DNA from: Prevotella communis
Lineage (GTDB): Bacteria; Bacteroidota; Bacteroidia; Bacteroidales; Bacteroidaceae
Direction: 5' to 3'
Length of the DNA stretch: 64,000 nucleotides
NCBI RefSeq assembly: GCF_022024115.1
Contig: NZ_CP091792.1
Coordinates: 124,001 to 188,000 of the forward strand
A model generated the notes under the pieces. The model ran no database searches and was not told the origin of the DNA. It saw nothing but the letters and a program-made list of their open reading frames with translations. The translations under genes were made by a program, and so were the position numbers. Of the stretch, positions 55,675 through 63,569 are shown piece by piece. Position 1 is the first letter of the stretch, and each line of letters opens with the position of its first letter.

Positions 55675-57972
55675 ATGAAAATCTGTAACTGGCTCGTTTC
55701 ATTGCTCCTTGTTGGAGCACTGATGTCGTGCTCTTCTGAAACTCAAGTGGATTTGCTTTCCTTGTCGCTCGACAACTACAAGCCCGTCGACGAGTTTGTA
55801 GATGCCTATGAGGCTATCAGCAAGCAGGAGGGACTGCAGTCGGGTAGGGACTACGACCTGGAGAAGACGGTGCGGGTGCTCAATGCGCTCGAACTGGCAC
55901 AGGTGCGCTCCGAGAGTTTCGATGAGTTCCTCGACTATATGGCGCGTCAGGATTATACGGGCGTGGCGCCCGATGTGCTGGAGGCCAAGCGCAAACTGTT
56001 CCCCGTCCTGGAATATACGTACCGGTTGCGCGAGCAGGACGAGCAGCTGTCGGATGCGTGGATGCTGATGCGTGGTGCCGCCAGGGGCGGGGAGACGCTC
56101 GTCCGTAATACGTCTGCCAGCACGCTCCTCCGTGCCGCCCTGGGCGATATGTTCGCCGTCCTGGGCATCGTCAATGGCGAGGATGCCGAGCGTTCTACCA
56201 ACGAGGCTTTCGCCCAGTACGAAAAGGATAAGAAACTGAAGTCCCAGCTCCGTGACGACCTCCAGAAGCTCCGCGCCTCCTACCGCCAGTACCTCGAGGA
56301 CTATACCCCTATCTACAAGAAATATATGCAGGAGTACGATGCCCTCTGCATCGAGAAGGACAAGGCCTACCTCGCCCTCTATGCCGGTCGCACCGAGGAG
56401 GCCCTCTCTCACACCCAATCCATCCTCCAGAAATACCCCGACAACCCCGAGGCCATGCTCCTCCACGCCATGGCGCTGATCATCCAGTCTAAAGGGTTCA
56501 AGGTTCAAGGTTCAAGGTTCAAGGTTCAAGATTCACGGTTAATGGTTAATGATTCAGCCATCAGCCATCAGACATCAGACATCTTCCCTGACTCCGTGAA
56601 TCCTGACTCTTCCCTCTTCCCTCTTCCTTCTGACATCTTCCGTGATTCCGTGATTCCTCAGCAATTGTCAATTGTCAATTATCAATTATCAATTATCAAT
56701 TATCAATTATCAATTGCTTCGCAGACGCTCGCGCGCTACGCGACTCGCTACCCCTCCCGCACGGCTCCTGCCTTGGTCCTCGAGGGGCTCTTGCAACAGC
56801 AGCTGGGCAATGAGCAGGCGGCGATGAGCAGGTTCCACCAGGCCAGTGTGGAGTATCCGCGGCAGGCGGCACAGCTCACGGATATGCTCGACAGCTACAA
56901 TAGGCGTAACTACCTCACGCGGACGCCCGAGGGACAGTACCTGCGGCGTCTCTATGCCTCTACCATGGAGGGCTATGGCCTCTTCTCGCCTAATCTCCTG
57001 AAGGCGAAATATTATGCCGACCAGGGAAAGATGGACCAGAGCCGTGAGGAGATCTATAACCATTTCTTCCGTCGTGGCAACCAGGGTATCTACGACGAAC
57101 TGCTCTCTGATATGCAGTTCTGTGAGGAGCATCTCTACGGGGCGTTCAAGGGGTTGCTCCTGGAGTCGTCGTATATCGATGTGAGCATCGAACCGGAGTC
57201 GGAGTGGCTCTTCTGGGATAGTGATGATGTGATGCGGGTGAGGATCAACAACCGGTCCGACCTCGACCTGGAGAATGTGCGGGTCTTCCTCTGCATCCAC
57301 TATACGGATATGTATAAGGATGAGTACGATGTCATCAAGGTGCCGCATACGGCGAATATCATCGCAAAGCATACCACGGCCGACCTCGACACCGTCACCC
57401 TGCGCTATCCGGGAAAGACGTATAAGGATATCACGCGTATCCGTGCTATCGCTATGACCGACGACCGCATCTGTTGGGTGGATGATGTCAACTATAAGCA
57501 GTCGCATGCGCTGAGCTTCCTGCGGGGCGGACAGCGCGATGCCAGCGCTCTGCAGGCGCAGGCCCGTGAGGAGTACCTGCGTACCTACTCTCTGGAGCCG
57601 CAGAAGTTGCGTCGCACCATCCAGGAGGGCATCACCATCCTGCCTCCCGAGGAGGATCCCACGGCCGACCGCTCGTGGTGGGACACCTTCCTCTCCTGGT
57701 TCTCCAGCCCCGACAACGACTTGAAGCTGGAGCTCCCCCGTGTGCTCGCCATGACCGACCCCGTCTTCTCCCTCCACCCGTTGGATAGCGATGATGCCAT
57801 CACGCCCGAGGACAACTACCTCTCTGGCACCACTATCCACCTCCGCTTCCCCTATGTCCCCGCCTACGGCGACCATCTCCCCCTGTATATCTACACGGAG
57901 TCCGCCACCTTCCTCGCCGACATCCTCTACCGCGGCAAGGACTCCCAGGTCCTCTCAGTCACCATCCTCTAA
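55675..57972 (+). CDS. TPR-like lipoprotein of unknown function with in-frame repeat insertion
   Basis: A 765-residue lipoprotein with lipobox LMSC (Cys19). Helical N-terminal part; TPR-like helices are seen at about 235-270 (AYLALYAGRTEEALSHTQSILQKYPDNPEAMLLHAMALI) and again from about 348 (ALVLEGLLQQQLGNEQAAMSRFHQASVEYP). Residues about 272-347 between them come from a mosaic of short repeats and look foreign. The C-terminal half is beta-rich and unrecognised. G/C-ending codons prevail, unlike the T-rich Sus genes before it. The start ATG 55675 lies 25 bp after the -7 box. It stands alone between terminator/promoter and a repeat-rich gap. Confidence 0.8.
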   Translation: MKICNWLVSLLLVGALMSCSSETQVDLLSLSLDNYKPVDEFVDAYEAISKQEGLQSGRDYDLEKTVRVLNALELAQVRSESFDEFLDYMARQDYTGVAPDVLEAKRKLFPVLEYTYRLREQDEQLSDAWMLMRGAARGGETLVRNTSASTLLRAALGDMFAVLGIVNGEDAERSTNEAFAQYEKDKKLKSQLRDDLQKLRASYRQYLEDYTPIYKKYMQEYDALCIEKDKAYLALYAGRTEEALSHTQSILQKYPDNPEAMLLHAMALIIQSKGFKVQGSRFKVQDSRLMVNDSAISHQTSDIFPDSVNPDSSLFPLPSDIFRDSVIPQQLSIVNYQLSIINYQLSIASQTLARYATRYPSRTAPALVLEGLLQQQLGNEQAAMSRFHQASVEYPRQAAQLTDMLDSYNRRNYLTRTPEGQYLRRLYASTMEGYGLFSPNLLKAKYYADQGKMDQSREEIYNHFFRRGNQGIYDELLSDMQFCEEHLYGAFKGLLLESSYIDVSIEPESEWLFWDSDDVMRVRINNRSDLDLENVRVFLCIHYTDMYKDEYDVIKVPHTANIIAKHTTADLDTVTLRYPGKTYKDITRIRAIAMTDDRICWVDDVNYKQSHALSFLRGGQRDASALQAQAREEYLRTYSLEPQKLRRTIQEGITILPPEEDPTADRSWWDTFLSWFSSPDNDLKLELPRVLAMTDPVFSLHPLDSDDAITPEDNYLSGTTIHLRFPYVPAYGDHLPLYIYTESATFLADILYRGKDSQVLSVTIL
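56492..56716. repeat. mosaic of four short-repeat families inside the TPR-like lipoprotein gene
   Basis: In order: GGTTCAA words (56495-56530); CATCAGACAT words (56556-56585); CCCTCTTCC / GATTCCGTGATTCC words (56586-56657); CAATTGTCAATTATCAATT words (56661-56716). The frame stays open across all of them and TPR-like sequence resumes afterwards. Confidence 0.88.
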
Positions 57973-58668
57973 TCTCACACAGAAATCACGGAAGGTTTAG
58001 CTCGACGGCCCGAAGGGGAAAGTCAAATCACAGAAATGGGGAATCGTAGACGATTCCGGGGATACGGGTCGCCTAAAGGCTCAAAATTATAAGAAAATTA
58101 AAATAAAAAATTATAAGGACCTAAAGGTCCAGAAATAAAGTCACACAGAAATCACTGAAATCACGGAAAGTAGAATCGCCAGCGATTCTTTATTTGAGGT
58201 CGCTTCGCTCAAAATTATAAGAAAATTAAAATAAAAAAATTATAAGGACCTAAAGGTCCGGAAATGGAGGAGTGCCTCTAACGAGGCAGAAATCCAACAA
58301 AATCGGAACAAATCGAGCAAATTTTTATTTTGAACATTAATTATCATGTAATTTAACCATTAATTATCTTTAATTGCTTCGCAGCATATTTACGACCAAC
58401 TCAATTGCTTTGAAAAAAAATAATTAATGAAAAATTAATGTTCCAATTATATGGCAATTATATGTTGAAAAAGAAAAATCATTGATGTTAGGGGTTTGGG
58501 CACCTTGGGCAAGGTATATATGTTTTTTCTTGTTTTTTCAAAAATTATTTGTTCGATTTTGAATAGATTTGTTCGATTTCTGGCCGATAGGCCACTCCTT
58601 TATTTCTAGACCTTTAGGTCTTTATAATTTTAGAAATTAATTTTTTTATAATTTTGAGCCGATAGGCG
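57973..58668. repeat. non-coding hairpin mosaic between converging genes
   Basis: No gene is seen. The stretch holds small hairpins with mostly 4-nt loops: GAATCG-TAGA-CGATTC (58041-58056), GCC-TAAA-GGC (58071-58080), GGACC-TAAA-GGTCC (58117-58130 and 58246-58259), AGAATCG-CCAG-CGATTCT (58172-58189), GCCTC-TAAC-GAGGC (58274-58287), TGGCC-GATA-GGCCA (58581-58594), AGACC-TTTA-GGTCT (58608-58621) and GCC-GATA-GGC (58658-58667). TCACACAGAAATCAC words occur at 57975 and 58141. ACAAAATCG...AACAAATCGAGCAAAT (58297-58321) faces its inverted counterpart at 58547-58580. A 42-bp stretch (58555-58596) is identical to DNA at the GxxExxY element. The AT-rich centre contains a dispersed repeat (58421-58535). 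Confidence 0.85.
58421..58535. repeat. AT-rich dispersed repeat, copy 1
   Basis: Begins TAATTAATGAAAAATTAATG, continues with TTCCAATTATATGG, then CATTGATGTTAGGGG, and ends near TTTTTTCTTGTTTTTTC. Copy 2 is at 63795-63893 in the same orientation. Confidence 0.75.
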
Positions 58669-58673
58669 ACCAT

Positions 58674-58699
58674 GAAAAAAGCCCGGCGTTGGCCGGGCT
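58674..58699 (-). terminator. terminator of the arabinofuranosidase gene
   Basis: On the minus strand AGCCCGGC-CAAC-GCCGGGCT is followed by TTTTTTC, 30 bp after the stop codon. Confidence 0.9.
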
Positions 58700-58728
58700 G
58701 TATAGAGAGATTTTGTGGGGGAGACGGG

Positions 58729-60756
58729 TTAGAGGGTGTACTCCAGCATGATGAAGGTGTAGGGAGCCACGTCGAGGGTGCACTTCTTCTGAGCCTTGAC
58801 GGTCTCCTTCTGAGGCGCGATGGGCTGCTTGTCGTAGTTGTTCTCATCATTGGCAGCACCAGTGAGGACAGTCTTGATGGCGTTCTTCTTAATACCGAAA
58901 CGACTCAGGTTGATGTTAGCCTTCTTCACCTCGTCAGAGGCGTTACAGATCTTCACGTAGAGCTTGCGCGTCTTCACATTGAGGATGACAGACTGACCAT
59001 AGTGCACATTCTCCTGAGGCTGGATGACATCAGCGGCATCGCCCTCGAACTTCACACAGTCGCCATAGTAATACTGACCGCTTGACTGACCGAAGAGCTG
59101 CTGCACATAATAGCTGCAGGTGAGGTAAGCACGCTCGTTATCGAAATAGATCATGTCGGGGTTCCAGTTGGTATTGTCCTTACGGGCGAAGAGAGGAGCA
59201 TAAGAGGTCATAGACACGATATCACCATTACGCTCTACATGGAGCAGGTACAGACCCTCGGCCAGGGCATCGATCAGTTTCTTGTCCTTGGCAGCATACT
59301 CACCCAGATAGACCTTCGTCTTGCGGTCGCGGGGGTAGTTGTCGTACTGGCGCTTATTGAGGAAATAGCTGTTGGGCTCGTAGTAGTGCTCGTCGATGAT
59401 AGGCATGCCCAGCTCGTTGGCCAGCTTCCAGCCATTCTCGAGGTCGGCATTACCGGGGTGAGAGCCAGGACCGGCAGTACCCACGATGATAATCTCGGGG
59501 TGGGCCTTGGTGACACGCTCGTAGATATACTTGAAACGCTCTGCAAACTCAGGAGAGATCTTCTCCTCATTGCCCAGACCCAGATATTTCAGGTTGAAGG
59601 GTTTGGGATGACCGGCATCAGCACGCATCTTTGCCCATTTATTCGTGGCGGGATCGCCATTAGCCCACTCGATGAGGTCGATAGCCTCAGCCACCCACTC
59701 GTCCATCTCGCTCATAGGAACGGCATCCTGTGCCTGTGTGGGGTACATGTTCCATCCGCCATTGGCACCCTGACAGCTGACACCGCAAGGGAGGATAGGC
59801 AGGGGCTCCATGCCGAGGTCCTCACAGAACTGGAAATACTCGAAATAGCCAAGACCCATGCTCTGGTGATAGCCCCAGGTATTCTTCAGACCCTTACGCT
59901 GCTCCTTAGGACCGATGGTGGTCTTCCAGCGATAGGTATCCCAGAAACCGTCGCCACCACCATGAACGACACAGCCGCCAGGGAAGCGCATGAACTTTGG
60001 ATGCAGGTCAGCCAGTGCCTGGGCGAGGTCTTTTCTGAGGCCATGACCCTTATAGGTATCCTCGGGCATCAGTGACACCTGGTCGATATCGAGGTCGCCC
60101 AGTGTGAGCACCAGAATCTGCAGAGAAGCATTCTTACAGTCGGCCTCGGGCACGAGGACAGCCTCGCACTTCTGCCATGACTTAGCGTCGATCTCGAGGT
60201 GTGCCTCAGCCAGGAGCTTGGGGTCTTTGCCCCAGCCCTGAGGCTCGACCAATGCGATACGGATCTGGAAGGATTGAGGTTGGAGGTTTGAGGTTTGAGG
60301 TTTACGGAAGAAGGCAGAGAAGTCATATTTCTCGCCGGCCTTCACGCTGATACCGTTGAAACCGGTGTTTTCGATACCGAAGCCTTTCCAGCCCTTATAG
60401 TCATAGTACTCCTTGACACGCTCTGTGTGCAGACGCATATACGTGGGGTTGTTCGGGTGGATAGGGTTATCCATACGTACCTGGAGGGTACCCAGTGAGT
60501 GGCCCGGACGAATCTGTTTCCATGCGGTGCCTGCGCCCCAGCCGTCACGCTCTCCGGGGTTGAACTCGAAAGAGCCGTTCTGGAGGAGTTCGGCATAGAG
60601 TCCGCCATCGGCAGCGCTACTGATATCCTCGAAGAAGATACCGATCAATTCGTCACTGATTGCCTTTCCGCCAGCAGGGGCTTTCATTGTTTTCTGGGCT
60701 TGCATACCCAGTGTTGCTGCCATCATTGCAGCGCCAAGAAAAAATACTTTCTTCAT
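58729..60756 (-). CDS. alpha-L-arabinofuranosidase, GH51 family
   Basis: A 675-residue secreted enzyme that removes terminal L-arabinofuranose from arabinan, arabinoxylan or related chains. The signal peptide ends in MQAQ (residue 21). After an N-terminal beta-domain with a carbohydrate-binding-like insert (about 60-235), the GH51 barrel begins around RFPGGCVVHG. The acid/base is the first Glu of GLGNEE and the nucleophile the Glu of YLGEYAA, both in the expected order. The C-terminal beta-domain ends LDVAPYTFIMLEYTL. An in-frame repeat patch (60271-60304) encodes RKPQTSNLQPQSF (about 151-163) in the insert domain. It is a single gene with its own promoter (60790) and terminator. Confidence 0.95.
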   Translation of the reverse strand: MKKVFFLGAAMMAATLGMQAQKTMKAPAGGKAISDELIGIFFEDISSAADGGLYAELLQNGSFEFNPGERDGWGAGTAWKQIRPGHSLGTLQVRMDNPIHPNNPTYMRLHTERVKEYYDYKGWKGFGIENTGFNGISVKAGEKYDFSAFFRKPQTSNLQPQSFQIRIALVEPQGWGKDPKLLAEAHLEIDAKSWQKCEAVLVPEADCKNASLQILVLTLGDLDIDQVSLMPEDTYKGHGLRKDLAQALADLHPKFMRFPGGCVVHGGGDGFWDTYRWKTTIGPKEQRKGLKNTWGYHQSMGLGYFEYFQFCEDLGMEPLPILPCGVSCQGANGGWNMYPTQAQDAVPMSEMDEWVAEAIDLIEWANGDPATNKWAKMRADAGHPKPFNLKYLGLGNEEKISPEFAERFKYIYERVTKAHPEIIIVGTAGPGSHPGNADLENGWKLANELGMPIIDEHYYEPNSYFLNKRQYDNYPRDRKTKVYLGEYAAKDKKLIDALAEGLYLLHVERNGDIVSMTSYAPLFARKDNTNWNPDMIYFDNERAYLTCSYYVQQLFGQSSGQYYYGDCVKFEGDAADVIQPQENVHYGQSVILNVKTRKLYVKICNASDEVKKANINLSRFGIKKNAIKTVLTGAANDENNYDKQPIAPQKETVKAQKKCTLDVAPYTFIMLEYTL

Positions 60757-60789
60757 TATTTGTAATCGTTAAAGGTTTTTATGTTTGGT

Positions 60790-60798
60790 GCAAAGGTA
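60790..60798 (-). promoter_or_regulatory. -7 box of the arabinofuranosidase gene
   Basis: The minus-strand TACCTTTGC lies 33 bp upstream of ATG 60756. Confidence 0.65.
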
Positions 60799-60870
60799 AT
60801 AATTACACTTGAAAACACAAAGAAAATTATGTTTTATTCACACAGAGGGAGAGGCATGAAGATGCCAATT

Positions 60871-61905
60871 GGCTCGCGCTAAAGCGTGAGCAGAGGAATG
60901 TCACACAGAAAACACGGAAATCACAGAAAGGAGAATCGTAGACGATTCTTTATTGGGGTGGCCTAAAGGCCACTTAAATAGGAGTCGCCTTACGGCGAGA
61001 AATCTAACAAAATCGAAACAAATCGAACAAATAATATAATATCAAGATTTTGTTAGATTTTGAATAGATTTGTTCGATTTCTGGCCGATAGGCCACTTAA
61101 TAATAAGAATCGCTGGCGATTCTGGATTGTGTTATGCCATCATTACATCAACTTGATTCTGTCTATGGTTCCAAGCAATGGGTCACGATGGTACCATTCA
61201 CTATAAAGGCCATCAGGACTAAAATTCATGAGCATTCCATAAGGTAGATGGGTAAGATTCATATAATTCCATAACTGACGGCGATGAGGAGAATCTATAT
61301 GACTTATGGCCTTAAGTTCAACTATGATCTTTTCATTGATAACAAGATCTAATCGATATGACTGATCCAATCGTACATCATCCCAATAAATTGGAAGAAA
61401 TTTCTGGCGTTCTACAGTATACCCTTTCTGTTCAAGAAGGTATTTTAAGGCTGCTTCATAAGCCGACTCCAATAAACCACCATGATATTTTCGGTGAACA
61501 CGCATTGCTTCGCCTGTGATATCCTTGAAAAACTCGTATCTCTTATTATATTCTTGTATTAAATCCATAATCATTAGAACTCTTCTTCATTAATTAACGA
61601 CAATATCTTCATTTTCTTATAATCTGAATCATCTTTTTCTTGGAGTAGCCTAAAGGCCACTAAAAAAAGAGTCACCTTACGGTGAGTAATCGAGTTCTAC
61701 TCGCTTCGCTCGTCGAAGAAATCGAACAAATCGAAACATATCGAGCAAATAATATAATATCAAGATTTTGTTAGATTTTGAATAGATTTGTTCGATTTCT
61801 GGCCGATAGGCCACTCAAAATAATAAAGAATCGCTGGCGATTCTCCTTTCCGTGCTTTCCGTGCTTTCTGTGTGACCCCCTCCCGCTCACGCTTTAGCGC
61901 GAGCC
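60871..61905. mobile_element. candidate 1035-bp element: GxxExxY gene between long terminal inverted repeats
   Basis: The outer ends, 21 bp each (60871-60891 and 61885-61905; GGCTCGCG...GTGAGC and its complement), are exact inverted repeats. With no gap the match continues to 79 bp (60871-60949 against 61905-61827): a 9-nt variable spacer, TCACACAGAAA-nCACGGAAA words, and hairpin AGAATCG-n4-CGATTCT. Inside lie two direct copies of a hairpin block (60958-61123 and 61645-61844), sharing an exact 70-bp stretch (61028-61097 and 61746-61815). The only gene is the GxxExxY gene. No target-site duplication is seen next to the ends. Related ends occur at 58141-58189 and 63717-63793. Mobility is inferred from structure only. 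Confidence 0.6.
61143..61574 (-). CDS. GxxExxY-family protein (PD-(D/E)XK nuclease fold)
   Basis: A 143-residue protein with the name-giving G-x-x-E-x-x-Y at 33-39 (GLLESAY) and the nuclease-type core D...ELK in RLDLVINEKIIVELKAI (74-90). The end (LPYGMLMNF, about 109-117) is also conserved in the family. These proteins are widespread in Bacteroidetes and other phyla and have no proven function, but the fold suggests DNA cleavage or nicking. The start is ATG 61574 (61568 is possible), after AAGAAGAG. No TAnnTTTG promoter is seen. It is flanked on both sides by direct copies of palindrome-rich DNA and by outer inverted repeats. Confidence 0.9.
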   Translation of the reverse strand: MIMDLIQEYNKRYEFFKDITGEAMRVHRKYHGGLLESAYEAALKYLLEQKGYTVERQKFLPIYWDDVRLDQSYRLDLVINEKIIVELKAISHIDSPHRRQLWNYMNLTHLPYGMLMNFSPDGLYSEWYHRDPLLGTIDRIKLM

Positions 61906-62064
61906 AAAATCCGTGCCATCCGTGCCATCTGTGCGACCAAAAATTTTTTCCGTGTGCGCACCCATTTCACCGACTCATTCCCCCTTTTCATCCGTTAAAT
62001 CAGTTAAATCCGTGGTCAAACCAATAAAAACTTGCAATTTCTTTCCGGTTTCAGTTTAATTTCG
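61575..62064. other. non-coding stretch: right arm of the element, then short direct repeats
   Basis: 61645-61905 is the right part of the GxxExxY element. It includes an extra CGAG-TTCTA-CTCG hairpin near 61691 absent from the left block. 61911-62020 holds 10-bp-period words such as CCGTGCCATCCGTGCCATC and CCGTTAAATCAGTTAAATCC. No gene is seen. Confidence 0.7.
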
Positions 62065-62073
62065 TACCTTTGC
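62065..62073 (+). promoter_or_regulatory. -7 box of the NusG/UpxY-like gene
   Basis: TACCTTTGC, about 210 bp before the ATG at 62286. The region upstream is C/T-rich and a -33 TTG at the usual distance is not clear. Confidence 0.6.
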
Positions 62074-62285
62074 ACCGATATACACATCTCTGCTTACCAA
62101 AATGAACAGTTTTGTGTAGTATCAAGACAGGTGACTCTGCCGCCGTTCTGAAAGTACCCCCTGCGGGGACTGACAAGGGAAAACGCAAAGGCATGACGAA
62201 CCAACGGGAAGGGTGCCCCGAGCACCCATAAAAGTAGAAATTGTCCAAACAGCCCACTGTGCGGACCAAGCGGAACTCGTCTCTA
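62074..62285 (+). promoter_or_regulatory. long structured 5' leader of the NusG/UpxY-like gene
   Basis: About 210 nt of G/C-rich leader in an AT-rich neighbourhood. Visible pairings: CCCC-CTGC-GGGG (62157-62168), GGGTGC-CCCGA-GCACCC (62211-62227), and a possible closing helix CCGTT/AACGG (62143-62147 with 62203-62207). Two tiny frames are present: ATG 62102 to TAG 62119 (5 residues) and ATG 62193 to TAA 62231 (12 residues), the latter spanning the second hairpin. No known riboswitch class was recognised. UpxY-type proteins in Bacteroides act on long leaders of their own capsule operons, which makes this a candidate target. Confidence 0.5.
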
Positions 62286-63569
62286 ATGAATCGTAGCAAT
62301 ATAACAGGAAAAGACAATAAGGAAAAACGATGGTGCATCCTCCGTCATCCGGATGCAGACCTGATCGGAGAGATTCTCAGTGGCAGGCGAAAGGTCTTCG
62401 ATGCCTCTGGGGAAGTCTCGTATTCATATAATTTCTTCATCCCCTTCGAGGACCTGAAACTCCGACAGCGCCAGGTACAAAACTCTCCTGATGACGACTA
62501 TAAAGACTATGATGCCATGCTCGATGAGCGTGCGCTGCGCAGCGACCTGCACCATTTCATCTTTATCTGTGCGTCGAAGGATGATATCGTGAAGCATATC
62601 CTGAACAGCCCGTGGAACAAAGCGCTCACCCATCGTCTCTATGCCTATCGTGATGAGCATGGCGACCCGGTGGAGGTCAGCCATGCCGAGGTGCAGCGTT
62701 TCATGACCGTCATCAAACGTTACGATTTCCAGATTCTTAATGGCGAACCCTCCGACGAAGTCCGTGAGGGCGACCGTGTCACCGTCATCAGTGGTCCTAT
62801 GGCAGGCAGCGATGGTATCATCCAGGAGATCCGTGAGCGTGAGGGCCAGATCCTCCTCACCATCACCTTCGCGATGTTCCAGAACAAGATGCATGTTGCC
62901 GTCCCCGGCATCCGTATCTCTGATGTCCGCTTGACGTCTGCAGAGGCCCAGCGGCTCATCCAGGACCCCGTCATCGGTCATTTCGAGGACCAGCTCATCG
63001 AGCTCCTCTGCCATCTGCATGGCAAGAAAGGCTCCCACGAGCTCAACAAGGAAGACCAGCGCCAGCTCCGCTTCCTCTACCAGTACACCACCATCCAGTT
63101 CGACGACCCCGCCAACCGCACCAAGTTCGCCGCCCTGATGCTCATCTGCGCCTACCTCATGAACGACAAAGACGAGGTAGCCCGCCGCCAGCAGGAGGTG
63201 GAACAGCTCCTGATGTCTGAGGTAGAAAAGATGTCTGATGTCGGAGGTTTGAAGTCTGATGTAGATCCTGAACTCCGTGATTCCGTGACTCCGGATCCCG
63301 TAATTCTGGGCTCCGTCCTCCGTGAATCCGTAGTCCGTGATTCCGAATCCCGTGACTCCGTGAATCCGGGCTCCGCCTTCCGTGATTCCGTGACTCCGGT
63401 TCCCGTGATTCCAAACAATGACATCTCATGTTATTTAACGATGTCATTGTTCATCGTCACTCACAACCCTGAGTACCGCTGTCAGGTGAAGGCCTGGCGT
63501 CAGTCGCACCCCGACTGTCCCCTTGTCATCCGCCGCTTCCTCTCCATCGCCAAGCAAATCCGGTGTTGA
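62286..63569 (+). CDS. NusG-like / UpxY-like transcription antitermination protein with extended C-terminus
   Basis: A 427-residue protein. The NGN-type domain (about 14-150) starts RWCILRHPDADLIGEIL. A KOW-type domain follows (about 160-220: EVREGDRVTVISGPMAGSDGIIQEI to GIRISDVRL), then a helical region (about 225-310). UpxY/LoaP proteins (about 170-200 residues) act on one operon, usually capsule genes. This one is twice as long. Residues about 310-375 come from a short repeat (DSVTPDP/RDSV words) and the last 40 (NPEYRCQVKAWRQSHPDCPLVIRRF) look like true protein again. An 11-bp inverted repeat AACAATGACAT (63414-63424 and 63441-63451) lies in frame. Start ATG 62286; a TTG at 62241 is an alternative. 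Target genes would lie beyond 64000. Confidence 0.8.
   Translation: MNRSNITGKDNKEKRWCILRHPDADLIGEILSGRRKVFDASGEVSYSYNFFIPFEDLKLRQRQVQNSPDDDYKDYDAMLDERALRSDLHHFIFICASKDDIVKHILNSPWNKALTHRLYAYRDEHGDPVEVSHAEVQRFMTVIKRYDFQILNGEPSDEVREGDRVTVISGPMAGSDGIIQEIREREGQILLTITFAMFQNKMHVAVPGIRISDVRLTSAEAQRLIQDPVIGHFEDQLIELLCHLHGKKGSHELNKEDQRQLRFLYQYTTIQFDDPANRTKFAALMLICAYLMNDKDEVARRQQEVEQLLMSEVEKMSDVGGLKSDVDPELRDSVTPDPVILGSVLRESVVRDSESRDSVNPGSAFRDSVTPVPVIPNNDISCYLTMSLFIVTHNPEYRCQVKAWRQSHPDCPLVIRRFLSIAKQIRC
63213..63412. repeat. short-period repeat mosaic inside the NusG-like gene
   Basis: GATGTCTGA words (63213-63262) are followed by GATTCCGTGACTCCG-type words with a ~10-nt period (63271-63412). The same word families occur in reverse strand sense or the same sense at 56556-56659 in the unrelated TPR-like lipoprotein gene. 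Confidence 0.88.

Noticed and set aside
60871..61905. Classical insertion sequence with target-site duplication
   Set aside because: No DDE or HUH transposase is encoded and the bases flanking the ends do not form a direct repeat, so it is listed only as a candidate element.
62074..62285. Cobalamin, TPP or other known riboswitch in the leader of the NusG-like gene
   Set aside because: The conserved cores of those classes could not be matched by eye; only unnamed hairpins are supported.
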